Source: Euborellia annulipes
Taxonomy: Eukaryota; Arthropoda; Insecta; Dermaptera; Anisolabididae
Direction: 5' to 3'
DNA length: 64,000 nucleotides
Assembly (NCBI GenBank): GCA_023213315.1
Contig: JAKCPI010000376.1
Location: forward strand, 55,037 to 119,036
Below, one piece after another: positions 35,420 through 47,877 of the stretch. The translations under genes were made by a program, and so were the position numbers. The notes under the pieces were generated by a model, which was not told the DNA's origin, did no database searches, and saw only the letters and a list, made by a program, of their open reading frames with translations. The first letter of the stretch is position 1, and the number at the start of each line of letters is the position of its first letter.

Positions 35420-36028
35420 GGGATGGACAAAATCATTTAAAAAGAATTAGCGATCCGACCCGCAGATCTGTGCACCCCAGACGATCCGATTCACTAATTC
35501 GATCCAGTCCTTTTTATAAGATATATTCAGGTATATAATTTTATAAAGTATGTAAAAAAATGTATGATGTCAAATAAAATTTAAAAAAATTCGATCCAGC
35601 TGCTGCAAAAGATTAGAGATCTGATCCGGCAAAGTAGGGGGATTCGATCCGTTAAACCTATCTGATTTAGAAAAAGAGTCGCTGTTCAGATTCGCAAAAC
35701 CAGATCCCCGATCAGGAAACTTGATTTTTAAGTGTTTGGATGAATTACGATCGTAAAAGGATATACTCGTACGTAGGCTATTTATTAAAAAGTAAAAAGT
35801 TTTAAAGGATTGGCAAACCTTTGAAAAGGATTGATAATCCTTCGAAAAGGATTGATAAACCTTCAAAAAAGATTAGCGATCTGATCCTAGATCCTTAACG
35901 AAAAAATAATTTCAATCAAGATCCAAGATCCTCCAAGAAAAAAGGATTTCGATCCAGATCCTGAATTGAATCGAATTTTCGGATTTAAATCCAAAAGGAT
36001 CGCGATCCTGCCCATCCCTTCTCACCTA
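35420..36028. mobile_element. GATCC-word element, hAT-like termini
   Basis: The ends are CAGGGATGGACA and an inverted (gcccatccctt) copy. The interior is a dense array of degenerate GATCC/GGATC and AAAGGATTG words in both orientations. No clean 8-bp duplication was found. Similar in design to 47234-47600 and 61420-61726. Confidence 0.6.
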
Positions 36029-36029
36029 G

Positions 36030-37560
36030 TAGCCTATATTGAATTATTTTGGATGTCAATAATTTTATTTTTGCCAAAAAATTGACTTGCAATTTTTTTC
36101 ATCTTACGTATATTAAATTTAATATAGCCCATTAGTATTTTCGATATCTGTGGATTTCAAATCCTCAATTTCAAATATCCTTCTCCCTTAATGAATAGGT
36201 AACCAAAATTTTAATAATTTCATGCTCAAAGCAAATTATTAAATCTCTCAAAAGACCTTTGTCTATTAAAATTTATTTTAAAAGATTTTTTAGTATATAC
36301 TGTATGATGTGGAATTCCACTCAATTCATTATTAGTTTTAAAATAATTTTCAAAAACTTTTAAAGTTAAAGAGGATTTGGTTGAGCGCCCCTTTAGCTTG
36401 TATTTAATTTAACAAGCTGTTTTTTTTTCGTTGAGTGGGAATTATATCCTCATCTAGGCGACATTTTAAAGCTGAGTTGTCTGAATGGAAGGGTTGCAAT
36501 TCAAATCCGGAACATTTCTCAATTAACTCTTAAATAATCGGGTTTCACTAATTATGAACGATACGATGGATGGATGGGTGGATGTCAGAATGTTGAGAGG
36601 CCGATTGCATTTCCAAATGCGACGACTTTATTTTCCCAAGGGGGGAGCTCAATTAATTTGCCTAAATTCGAAATCCTCTGGGAATATCAAATTCCCAAAT
36701 AACCAACCAGCAGTCAAGCTGATAGAAACCCTTGAAATTTTAATTATTTTTTTTAACTCTTTTAATAATATCATATTTTAAATCAACAAATAAATTATTT
36801 GCATTTAATATGATGAACCTACAAAAAAATGAAAAATATTTTATTAGGTTTCTCATTCATTACTGTTATTTAAGGATGCTTAGAATATCGTGGGTCGGGA
36901 AAATACACAACACAGGAGTTTTATTAATTAATTGTAAAACTAAGCGCAAAAGAGAAGAGGGAAGAGCAACAAGGCTCACAAATTACGCAAATATATTCAA
37001 AGAAGTATCCTGTTTAGAGCAGAGTTCGAAATCGTCCGAATGGAGATGAAGAAGACAATTTTTTTTAACACATGGGATGAGCATTTTTTAAAGTTAGTTT
37101 AGTTAAAATAGTTTTCGAGGCCTATTTATTTGAATCATGTTTTAATTTTCAACTAATGGAACACAAGACAAATTATTTAACATGTTTTGTTGTAAATGTA
37201 TAAAATAAATGATGTATCATTCTTGGAAAAACTAGAATTATTGATGAATTATTGTGATGGTCTCGACTCCAATAATAATATAACAAAATTGTTACGAATA
37301 AGCGATCCCAAGCGCGGCGAAATCTCGGGTGAGTGACCCTAGGGATCATGCGTGTTGAACGTCCCCGGTAGCCATTGATATTATTAATTTAAAAAAAATA
37401 TATATAGTCTATGTAAATTAAAACACTGCAGCCAAAAAGGGCAATTAAAAAAAAAAAAATAAATAATGAAAATTTTGTATTTATTTTCCTAGTTATTCAA
37501 GCAACCCCGGGATCTCCAACTTATCTGAAGATGAACTTCTGAGGACCAGAGAGGTCACTT
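36030..37560. other. Unique stretch, no supported gene
   Basis: Two open stretches (36554-36781 and 36810-37049) have no recognisable domain, and their codon content looks random. I leave them uncalled. Confidence 0.35.
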
Positions 37561-37564
37561 TTTC

Positions 37565-37735
37565 TCAAGACTTTTCGGCATCTTAGGCCATATAGACTTT
37601 ACTTAAATTAATTAACGATATATATATATTAGGGGTCAAGTATATTTATTTATACCATTTAAATAAATTCATAGGACTGCCCGAGATTCGAACCGACTCC
37701 CCTTAACTTCCAAAGGCCACTTGATCAACCAACAA
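37565..37735 (-). repeat. SINE, family A type, diverged
   Basis: Reverse of agacttttcggcatcttagg, then body, then gcccgagattcgaaccgact (B box). The head is incomplete. Confidence 0.65.
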
Positions 37736-38079
37736 AATAAATACATGAATATTCACATTAAATATTAAAATTATTTCTACAGCATAGAGATCAAATAAAA
37801 AAAATTTTCCAGCAGGTTTTGTCTATTCGAACATAAAACGAAAATTAAAATCTTATTGTACAATAATTATATTTAATATACAGAAATGCGATTAAATTGT
37901 TTCTCCCAAATTTGCTGATATTGATAATACGTATACTGGATTCACTTTAATAATTATTTTGTTTTAGTTAATTGTAATCTCCCTAATTTCCTTTACTTTT
38001 TATTTTTTTTTGTTGTTGTTAATTTATAATTAAAATTTAGGAGAGAAAAAATGGGGATATCCTTAACTAACAGGGATTT

Positions 38080-38330
38080 AATTGAGAGAGGTGGAAGGAG
38101 TAACGAGTTGTGTGCGCTCAGGTGTGCCAACACGACCAATTAAACGTCCCATAGGCACCTTCAGTTGCATCTGTGCGCCTCGAGCAGCAGTCAACCAAAC
38201 CCCCTGGATCGAAAATCCCCCAACAATTTGGGGTTGGGAAAATCGCGTTGTGCTCACGCGTGACTTCTTGCACAGTGCTTTGTTGTTGGATTCGAGCGAG
38301 AGCAATACCCTCCCCCCCTCAAATTAACTG
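38080..38330. promoter_or_regulatory. GC-rich unique block, candidate regulatory element
   Basis: Sharp rise in G+C over about 240 bp. Overlapping frames are open on both strands, as expected of GC-rich DNA. There are no splice sites or start context to favour coding. It could be a promoter or enhancer. Confidence 0.3.
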
Positions 38331-38852
38331 CCAATAATTAATTTGCTAATTAGTCTCCTCTCTGTGATTGAAACTACCATTACATCTGAAAAGAAATAAG
38401 TAGGAGAATGCAATCCTTGTTAGGGTAAAACGAACCTTGTTAATCCTCCTACCCTTCGGCTTATATGATTGCGGTAGCTGAGATGTTGCGGGAAGAAACA
38501 AGAAAGGGGTTGAAATGAAAGTCTCACATCATGATTTTCCATACGAAAGGGTTCAAATCTCATTTAAAATTAATATTTTTTTTCCTAAAAAGCAAGCAAT
38601 TTACAAAGAATTATGGATTAGCGGAGGAATTATAATTTTCTACTAAAATAAGTTTTTGTGTTTTATGTTGAAGATAAAATAGAGAAAGTTTTGGGATTTA
38701 AAATTTTCTGTTTTATACATTTTTTTATAAGCTTAACCATAAAGGAAGGGGAGAAGGTTATCTCTTTGCTGGAAAAATATTTATTGGAAACCACCTGGCT
38801 TATATAATTTTTAATTAATACGAACTTTCTTTTTGCCTTTTTTTCGGGGTTT

Positions 38853-38950
38853 GGTGTAGAGGTTAGCGTGCTAACATCGTATACCAAACGTCGCGGGTTC
38901 GGACCCCAGGCAGTCCGATGATTTTATTTAAGCCATTTGGATACCAAAAT
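38853..38950 (+). repeat. SINE family A, 5' part
   Basis: tRNA-like head tgtagaggttagcgtgctaa, B box gggttcggaccccaggcagt, then the first body block. 3' part missing. Confidence 0.7.
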
Positions 38951-39314
38951 TGTTATTTTATAACATAACTTATTATAATAAGAGGGCCTCCAAAAACCAT
39001 AGAATACTGTGTAAACACAAAGTTCTTGTCAAAAGTTCGCTTCCCGTCATAAGCGATAAAAATGTATTTCAATTCAAGTGTCTAATAATCAATTTAAATA
39101 AATAGAATCTTATCCGTATGGAGGAAGTAACATTGACTCAGAGTGGCTCGTGGTTGAAACTTGCATGTAATTTGGCTATATGGTGAGCTGAAGCCTGAAA
39201 TACAGCCATCATTTCAAACAACAAAATAATTGTTGTATTTATTTCACGAGTGCAGGAGGCACAAAAGATTTTTTACGACCTTTACAATTGTAAGTGTACT
39301 TTTCCTCTCTTTTT

Positions 39315-39993
39315 ACTTTCTCTTACCTATATGTATATGTTAATATACATATATATATATATATATAAAGAGAAAGTATTGGATTCATGTCAAAAATTCG
39401 ATGTCGAGATTTTGATGGATCTTCACGTTTTGAGGTCCCCTGATTCCAAAAAAGTGGTTTTCGTGACATGGTCTGTGTGTGTGTGTGTGTGTGTGTGTCT
39501 GTGTTCAATTTTAAGCATGAAGGAATTGAGCTATGAGGTTGAAATTTTATATTTAAGTTAAACACCCCGGGACCGGAAAAATAAGCTTTTAATCAAAATC
39601 GCCCAAAGATTACTAGTACTTTACTGATGTAGTTTTTCAGTTTTTTTCAATTTTCTCAAAATTTGCTCCAACGATTTTTTTTTTAATTCAAAAATCAATT
39701 ATTCTTTAGATGTTCTTTAAAATGTATATTCTCATTTTGTCATTGAAATCTTCTGAAGACCACTTTACTCTTGTATTTCATAGGGAAGATAGGAGAAATG
39801 GTTGCCATGGTAACAAAATATAAATATTTTCCCATACTTATAAATTTTACATCTGAATTCAAATGTTCCGTACTGTCGGGAACTAAATATATGTCGACAC
39901 GAAAAATCTGGTGTGACAAGCACAGAACACAACTTTCGATTACCGAAGGTAAGAGAAAGTTGTGTGCTATGCGCCAATCACACCAGATTTTTT
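39315..39993 (+). mobile_element. R1 repeat copy, complete
   Basis: Complete unit of about 680 bp: head with AT palindrome, (GT)n, body, perfect X-box at 39801-39814, tail hairpin at 39902-39993. No ORF of interest. Confidence 0.85.
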
Positions 39994-40058
39994 TATATCT
40001 TGTTTTTTAAGTTTGTCTAAATGTGTAAAGTTTTGTTGTTATGTTGTATTTTAAGGTC

Positions 40059-40092
40059 CTAAGGATGGGTGACGTATAGTCCCCGAAACGTT
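40059..40092 (+). ncRNA. Degenerate hammerhead motif
   Basis: CTAAGGA replaces CUGANGA (G5 lost), a short stem II GGG/CCC, then GAAACGTT. A relic. Confidence 0.4.
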
Positions 40093-40209
40093 GTCATAGG
40101 AAATAAATAATTTTGGGCCGAATAAGTGCCTTTTATGCGGTAATAAATGTGTTGATCTAACTAGAACAATTTTCATCAAAAAACTGAAAACGCATATTTG
40201 TTGGACTAG

Positions 40210-40466
40210 TTGCCTTTCTGCAGTAAGCGATTCATTTCTGGTTCCACACCGTTCCTTTTATTCAACCTCTTCTGTGCTGGGGAGGATGCCCTAATTTTGA
40301 GGAGGAACTCCCTCATCATCGGCGTGTAGCCTACTCCTTTCGAAGAATGCATCACTGAGAGGGAACCTTTTTTACGTCCCTTCCACAGGACGGGATGTCA
40401 CAGCAACTCCCTTTCCTCGTAGAGTTGCCTAGGGGCTATTGTGGTGAGATTCAATATTCCAATCCA
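40210..40466 (-). repeat. Dispersed repeat R5, inverted copy
   Basis: Inverted relative of 16726-17000, ending in gtggtgagattcaatattcc. Small indels separate the copies. Confidence 0.7.
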
Positions 40467-40580
40467 GGGCTTACTTGAGGTCTGGTGCAATGGACAGCAC
40501 GCCTATCCCCGGAAAGGCCGGAGATCCTGGGTTCGATTCCCAGGGGCCATGGGATGTTTGGCCTCGCCAATAAAAATACA
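40463..40580 (+). repeat. tRNA-Arg-like SINE head (family C)
   Basis: A-box-like tggtgcaatggacagcac and a T arm with a perfect five-pair stem (ctggg/cccag). The anticodon arm does not fold properly and there is no terminator, so I call a SINE head, not a tRNA gene. Related to 53190-53290. Confidence 0.6.
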
Positions 40581-41424
40581 CTCACAGTCTTGTTATTAAG
40601 TAAAAATGGAATCATATTAAAAAAATAATAACTGCTCTCTCATTGAATAATGAAATGAATTTCTGAATGACTCGGGGACATTTATTTAAATTCCTCCTTA
40701 TATTTGCATTAATTTATTATTGATAGTCTGTTGAAATTTCTTTAAATTGTAAAAAATAAACATTAGTTGGCAAACCTTAAAAAGATTTATTTATACAAGA
40801 AGTTTAAATGTCAGTGGGTCGGTGTAAAAAAAGACGACGGCAGAGAGAAACAAATAAAAAAAATTCAATTATATTTTAATTAATCCAAAGCAGTGATGTT
40901 AATGGGCTGGAATGTGCATTTCTAGAAATTAATGTTTAAGTATGTGATGTGAGTTACACCCCTAAGATTCGTACTTGTGTCTATTATTCGAAAATCCCAT
41001 TAAATACAATATAAACTGCTTTAAATTTTATTTGCACGTTTAACGATATTCAAAGAGACGTTAGTAATGATGCTGAAAATTGGAAGTGACTTGCCCAATC
41101 ACCATAAAATTTGTCATTTCCCTCGTCTTTTGTCTTTTAATAATTTTTAAAATTTATATTTCTTTAAATAAAAAGAGACTTGGCTTCCCCTCTTGCCTTT
41201 AGATCCTTTGATTGAGCTATTAAAAAAATGTAATCTGAAAAAAGACATGGGGACGTCTTAAATTGCCTCATAAAAATGGAATATTGGATTCATTTAACTT
41301 ATGATTAAATTATTTGATAGAAAATGAATTCTAAATCAATTAATTAAACAGCCATACTTATAGAAGAATTATATATACCTATAGTACCGGGTAGACCGAT
41401 ATATAGAGAGAAAGTATTCTCTAA

Positions 41425-41515
41425 TAAAATTATCGGACTTCCTGGGATCCGAACCCGCGACTCTTAATAGAAGGCCAGCACGCTAACAACTACACCAAGG
41501 CCCAAGGGCATCAAA
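41425..41515 (-). repeat. SINE head fragment
   Basis: The minus strand has ggccttggtgtagttgttag and a B box cgggttcggatcc. Confidence 0.6.
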
Positions 41516-41539
41516 ATTCTTAAACTCAATTAATAATTT

Positions 41540-41705
41540 TTTTTTATTTAAAGAATTTTTCGGCATCGGCGGCCATTTAGATCCAGAGACGGAGTCTCTA
41601 TTTATTTCAATTGATTGAGCCAATTTTTGTCGCATAAAATGGAATGCGAACCCTTGACCCCTAGCACAGGACGCAGAAACTCTATCATATCACGGCCCAA
41701 GGGCC
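41540..41705 (-). repeat. SINE family B
   Basis: Contains tttttcggcatcggcggcca, the body cattgattgagcc type, and a degraded head ending at ggcccttgggc on the minus strand. Confidence 0.65.
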
Positions 41706-42861
41706 AATTAATAATATTATATATGCCTATCTTTTTTTTAATCCCCCTTACTGAATATAAGTTAACAAACAAATAACATTAATAAAAATTTTTTCTTCCA
41801 AATCTGAATAAAATTATTTTCTAAAATTCATTTGGTTTTATTATATAGGAAAGAAAGTATCATTTTTTTTTTTTTAGACAATGAGAAGAATTATGAAAAG
41901 TCTAAAGATATGCATCTCTATGATAGCATTTTTATTCTTTTTAAGAGTAAGTTAGGGTTTTTCGTTGTTATCATAATAAAGTTATGAATTTATTTGAATG
42001 AAAAGAGAAGAAGAGAGAAATAAGAAAGAAGAAAAGTGGTGGGGGGCAGTTGGTAAAGCCGTTAAAATTTTCTGACAAGTTTATAAAAATAAATTATTCT
42101 TTCCACGCGGATAAAAAAAAAAAAAAAAAGTTGAGAAGACAATCCGAGAGAAGGTGATAAGAAAACCCTCCGTAGAGTTATCGGATTGCTTTAGGTGATA
42201 AGTCTATTTGTCACTCGCAGAAAGACGATGTCATGTGAGCAACCAGGAACATCCATCATGCGAACCCTCGGGAACCCTCTTACCAACTCCTGTCCCCCAC
42301 CCCTCCCCCTCCCTCTCAACCCGATTTTATAAACTGAACGGTTGCACCGAAAACAAAGACATCGTATTTAATATTCATTTAATGTTGGTTCTTAATTGAA
42401 GATGAGGAGTGAGATAAGAGATCATCATCGCTCAAGTGGAGAATATTGAAGGAATAATGGAATATTCGTACGGTAATTAGAAAATAAATTATTTTTAAAA
42501 ATTTGATTTTATCCAGAAGGTTATTATTGAAGGAGTATATAATATTAATAAATTAATTTATTAATTATACATCAATTGAAGATGATTTATTAAGGATTTT
42601 TTTTTTTTTTTGTAACTTCATTTAAAAAAAGATCTTAAATAATTGATTATCCTTACCAAGACACCCTCTCAACTTGGTAAAATCAAAAAAGGATTTTTAA
42701 TAATTGATTTATGTGCATATATTAATTAGTTCTTCACCAATCAAGAGGTCCTGGGCTTGACTCTCAGAGATCAAGCTTTTTTTTTAAATGAAAAAATAGT
42801 TCAAAGAGCACAGAGAACTTGAAACATAACAATTACCAAGATCCTTTGTCTCATTTATAAT

Positions 42862-43060
42862 CAGTGGCGGATTTCCTATTAGGCTAAGTAGTTAATTTAT
42901 AACGGCGGCAAATTTTTGACGGATACCTAATTTCGACTTTGAGGCTCTTATGAATTTTTATTTAGACCGGGAACAGGGGAATTCCAAAGTACACTGCTTG
43001 CTCAAAAATGTGCCGAAATGTTAACCTTCTGTCAAGAATAGACAGGGGCCTAGGCTAAAG
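42862..43060. mobile_element. Possible hAT fragment
   Basis: CAGTGGCGGATTTCC at 42862 is a typical hAT-type end. A possible other end, gacaggggcctaggc near 43042, fits poorly. Low confidence. Confidence 0.35.
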
Positions 43061-43127
43061 AGGTTATTGATTTGAAGTATTTATATAAGCTAACATGTAA
43101 TTATTATTATTATTATTATTTTTTTTT

Positions 43128-43313
43128 TTATTATAAAAAACGTTCACACTTTTTTCTCATTCACACACACATTCACACTGTCTTTTCGGCAACTCAGGCC
43201 ATTTAAGACTTTAAACGATATCCGTTATTGATAATATACACATATTAGGGGTCCAGGGATTCTTATTTAAGTTATTTGGTATCCAAATAGCTTAAATAAA
43301 ATCATCGGAATAA

Positions 43314-43320
<7 letters not shown>
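43128..43320 (-). repeat. SINE family A within an (ATT)n array
   Basis: 3' body and tail on the minus strand, flanked by (ATT)n at 43107-43121 and 43315-43337, consistent with insertion into or duplication of a microsatellite. The head is missing. Confidence 0.7.
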
Positions 43321-43344
<24 letters not shown>

Positions 43345-43444
43345 TTTTTTTTTGTTTTTTTTTTTCAAAAGGATTTCAGTTTTTATTTAATCCTTTCCAA
43401 ACTAAAGAATGATGCTGTTTGAGTTGAAGCGCATTCAGTGAAAA

Positions 43445-43655
43445 ATTTTTTTTTTTTTTTTTTTTTTAAACATTCACACTTTTTTCTCATTCACACTCAC
43501 ACTCACACACATTCACACAGTCTTTTCGGCAACTCAGGCATTTAAGACTTTAGACGATAACCGTTATTATATAAATATAATATAGGGGTCAGGATTCTTA
43601 TTTAAGATTTGGTATCAATTGGTAAATAAAATATCGGACTGGGGTAATTTGGATA
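43445..43655 (-). repeat. SINE family A, shrunken copy
   Basis: Same order as the previous copy but many single-base losses (gtatcaattggtaaataaaa for the usual gtatccaattggcttaaata). The pattern of losses, mainly in repeated letters, may reflect sequencing error. Confidence 0.65.
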
Positions 43656-44999
43656 AGTACAGGCGTGAAAAATTTTAGACAAGAGTGGAAAAACCATTTT
43701 TGCAAAATTATTTATAATGGAAAATCACGTATTGATTAAAATTTAATTATGGAAAAGTTTAGATAATTTTTTTTTGTCAAACCTTTTGACATGAAATGCT
43801 TCAAAGCCTCTATTTAAATAATTAGCTAATCAATTTAAAATACGATATCCTTACTTAAAAAACAGAAAAACATATTGAGAGTTAATCATTTGCGTCGCCT
43901 TTCCCCCTCTCCCTTCCCTTACACCATGAATTTGCGCCTGATAGTTAGGCATACATAAGAAGCACCTGGAGATGAAGCGACCCTCGGTTTGATTATTATT
44001 TGGACAAGAAAGGAAAAAGGAGGAGTTACACATTGGAACCCAATTTCTAGTGAAAATAGTTAAAATTCAAATGAACAAATTTTAATATTTTTCCGGCTAA
44101 AATGTCTTTCTTCTCTTGGATTCGCACCTGGGTTAGAATAGTCTCCTTAAAAATATCCTGATAATATATAGATATATTAAAGTATCTGGCATCATATATA
44201 TATATTTCATCTCCTACCGTACTGTATCAGTGATGAGTGGAAATTTTAAAAATACACCTGGAATATTTAATTGAAAAAAAATACTTTCAACACAAATTGG
44301 CCAATTAGACTTTAAAAAAATCTCCTTTGAATGCCTTGTTTATACTGGTATAGGCGAGATTAATTTTGATTTATGATCTCTCCAATCCCAAGTGGCTCGA
44401 TCAATGTGGTAGAGTTTGTAATATTTATATAACAAAAGCATTTAGCACAAGTTTTAATAACTGCTTTTTTTGATTTTTAGGCAAGCCATTATTGAATCAT
44501 AAAGATTTTATTGCGAGTTGGTAATATGCAAAAGATATAAACAAATGTAATAGATGCGATTATGAGTTGAATGATCGAATTTATTATAATTTTTATATAT
44601 TCGTCTATAAAATCAAAAATGATGGTTGAAATTCAAAAAAAAATAACCCCTTAAATTTCATATTTCATTTTGTTTTATTATAGATAGATGGTTTTTATGG
44701 ATTTAATCGTTTTGATTATATATAAATATATTTTATAGATATGAAATTTTATTATTAAATTTTTAATATTTTTAATGAGTTGCAAGACCGGTGAGCCTGG
44801 TAAGAAGAAAAAACAACAGTATCCAAAATCGGCGTTGTTAAAGAACGCCAATTCGGGATACCTGTGCCCCGAGAACGCCCACCGGAACTTAATTATTCAA
44901 GGATTATTTTGAAGAAGTTTACACTTTATCTTTTCCCAGTTTGGAAAGGGGAAATTTTATTAAAAAAAGAAAGACACTTTATTTGAAATAAAAGGCATT

Positions 45000-45235
45000 T
45001 TTTTTTGTGAAAATCGTGGTTTATTTTAGCGAGAATAATACAAAAAGTGTTATTAATTACAATAAAATACAACGTTTCGGCTGATGATCATACAACCGAA
45101 ATGTTGTAATTTGGCTGCTAGCTAAGCCTAGCTCTGTAGCCGAAACGTTTAATTTCATTTAGGTATTTAATAACACTTTTTTTAAGCTTATTATTATTTG
45201 CTAAAATAAATCACGATTTATGGCAAAAGTCTTTT
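45000..45235. repeat. Fold-back repeat with hammerhead-like palindrome
   Basis: Outer arms (cgtggtttattttagc... and ...gctaaaataaatcacg) enclose a near-perfect 37-39-bp palindrome (45069-45107) with CTGATGA and GAAA but no room for stem II. A decayed Penelope-type unit. Confidence 0.6.
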
Positions 45236-45512
45236 TTATTTCTAATAGCAATAATTATGAAAGTCTAAATCAATTAATCATAAACTTTATTTTTTTTTTT
45301 ATATTAAATTTATTAAACAGACGACTGGCAGTGGTCAGATTCTCTCGGTTTCGGTCATGGTAGGATCATAATCAGGTTCCGATTAGGAACACCTTCAAAG
45401 CATTAAAGGGGTGTCAGCATCGATATTGAAGCTAACGTTTCAACTTTTTCATATTATTATAATTTTAAATATACATAGCTTAATAGTGTGTGAAATATAT
45501 GAATTTATAATT

Positions 45513-45778
45513 AGGCAGCCAAAAATTTAAAGCCACCGATTTTCAACAATTACTTAGGCGTTTCGAGAAAACTTTATTCTCCTATCTACATAATACATCA
45601 TTATAAATACATCATACATCCAAACTTCATCACACAAACATACACCATCATCATCATACATAATGAATGTATGACAACTACGGGACATATACAAGACGGA
45701 TGTCGGGAGAATAAAGTTTTTCCGAAATGTCTCAGTAATTGTTGAAAATCGGAGACATAAAAAAATTTTTTGGCTGCT
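45513..45778. repeat. Fold-back repeat
   Basis: Arms of about 70 bp (ggcagccaaaaa, gattttcaacaatta, aaactttattctcc and complements) around a unique centre. Contains GAAAC-like pieces but no CUGANGA core. Confidence 0.65.
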
Positions 45779-45889
45779 CCTGCTCCCTTCCTTTTGTATA
45801 AATCAAAACCCACGTACTGCATTGGTTGGCTAAAAAAAAAGTTAAAATGTTAGTTTTAATATCTACAGATGCTTACAGCCCGTTATTCT

Positions 45890-45921
45890 CTGAAGATGGT
45901 CCCAATCGGAACCAAAACGTC
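45890..45921 (+). ncRNA. Hammerhead motif, GAAA changed to AAAA
   Basis: CTGAAGA, stem II GGTCCC/GGAACC with one mismatch, then AAAACGTC. Confidence 0.45.
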
Positions 45922-47233
45922 AGCAAAGAGGGCAATAAACAAACTACTATAGTAGTACTTTCTCCCTTTGTTCTACCTACATCTTATATTAATAATACTT
46001 TATTATTATTTAATAAAAAAAAAAAATTTCAAAAACAATAAGGTGGAAGTTTTATTTGCCTCTTCTTCTTTTTTTATTCAACATGAATATTTTTATTGAG
46101 TAGTTCTAGGATATTAATTAAATAAATTTGCCTATATACTTATAATGACTTCTCATTCCTTATTTCTTAATGAGAAATAAATTCAAGGAAATGCGAATAA
46201 ATTTGCATTTGACATGCCAAAAGAACGTATTTGTATTTCTTTATTTGTATACCCATGTGTGTGATGATGATGATGATGTGTGTTTGTGTGTTGTTGTTGA
46301 TGCTGACTCCAGGAGCTTCTGTAAATGGAGGAAGAAGCTGCTGCTGGTCCCCGTCACGGGAATAAAAATCAACTTTACGACTTACGACGAGAAAACCCAA
46401 GTTTAAAAAAACGTTATCTGAGGCCATAAATCGGTTCCGTTCAACTTTTATGTGAAAAATAATCAAAATTTAAATTGTAGCCCTCGAGTATTTGTATTCT
46501 TTATTCAAATCGCGTTCCGAAATCACAAGTCTTAAAATGTCTTGTAAAAACTTGATTTTTCATTTAGATAATTTCAATTGAATTTTTGTCAATTTGGAAA
46601 TAAAATTCTGTAGCATCTTCAGATCTTATCCTGTTCAAAAAGGGGTCAAATTGAAAATGCTAACATCACATCTGTCATTGATTTGACCATCCCGATAAAC
46701 AAGATTCTGCTAAAATTTAGATAAAATATTTAATAATTAATTTTTTTTTTCGGCTGAAGAACAAAGCCATTCAAACTTCCAATTTTACAATAAATATTGG
46801 TATATCATTACAATACACACAAAAGCCTTATACTGAAAGTAAAATTATTTAATATACAGGAGGGGGTGGGGGGGGGGGGGGGGGCCCCCTATGTATTGTT
46901 CACATATTAGTAATTTTACTTTGTTGTGTTTCACGTAAAACCTACACCACTTTCCCTCCTTTATACTGTATATTAAAATAAAATTTTCTGCTATAAGTCC
47001 TTAAAGAAAAATTATTAACATTATTCGCCTTCCTCCAGTTATTTAAAATTGCAACTTATCTACCTATCAGTCTTTACTACTTCATTTATGTAGTTATATG
47101 ACGTCATTTTTGAACTTTTTACTCCTATCAAAAATATAATTGTTTCTTATTTAACATTAAAAAACCCTCAACAAGGTAAAAATTATAATTTTATCATTAT
47201 AATCCAATAACAAACGATTTTAGATATTCAGAT

Positions 47234-47600
47234 TAGGGTCCCACCGAAACAAGATTTTCAGCCGAAACCGAAACCTAATATTCGGCCACAATCTTAGTTT
47301 CGGCCGAACCCGTAACCGAAGCCGAAACTTGTATTTCCTATAAAAAATTTATATCATTTTACCTTTTTTTTTTTTTTTTTTGAAATTTTTTCCACGCTGC
47401 GGAAAATAAAAATTTTTTTCCCTTCCCGTGAAAATCATTTTACCTTTTTGTTAGGCAGACTAAATTGTTTTCTCCCTCAAGTGCAAATCATTTGACCTTT
47501 TTTTTTTTGCATGCGAGTCTCATCCCACCTTTTCAGTCTCAGGTTTCGGCTACTTTTTGGCTGAAACTGTAACCGAAACCGAATATTCAGTCGGTTCCTA
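47234..47600. mobile_element. CGGTTT-word hAT-like element with 8-bp TSD
   Basis: The ends are TAGGGTCCCACCGAAAC and inverted ...CCGAATATTCAGTCGGTTCCTA. A perfect duplication attcagat occurs at 47226-47233 and 47601-47608. The terminal regions are arrays of degenerate ACCGAA/CGGTTT words. Non-coding, 367 bp. Relatives lie inside 4494-5073 and at about 48885-48955. Confidence 0.8.
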
Positions 47601-47765
47601 ATTCAGATTTCAACCTCAAAACCTCCCTTCCTCCCTCCGTGATTGAGAGGTTAGAGATGTTGACAAATTGTTGCTTTTAGTTTTCGCTGTGATGTTATTA
47701 TAATGAAGGAATGGAGATATCTACCAAATTGGAATGCACGGGGTTCAAATAAACTCCCACAATAA

Positions 47766-47800
47766 GACGTTTCGGTCTGAATTTTTTGTGCCATCTTCAG
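47766..47800 (-). ncRNA. Hammerhead motif, core intact
   Basis: CTGAAGA, weak stem II (TGG/ACC region), GAAAC, GTC. Confidence 0.6.
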
Positions 47801-47841
47801 TTATTGGTAATTATACACATATATAGTAAAATATCCGATAA

Positions 47842-47877
47842 CTGAAGATGGCCCAATAAAATTTAGGCGGAAACGTC
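47842..47877 (+). ncRNA. Hammerhead motif, core intact
   Basis: CTGAAGA, stem II GCC/GGC with a long loop, GAAAC, GTC. Mirror of 47766-47800. Confidence 0.6.

Noticed and set aside
40463..40560. Candidate tRNA-Arg gene
   Set aside because: The T arm is perfect but the anticodon arm and acceptor stem do not pair; better explained as a SINE head.
43107..43337. (ATT)n arrays as a CRISPR-like or satellite array
   Set aside because: Simple trinucleotide repeats flanking a SINE; no spacers or longer unit.
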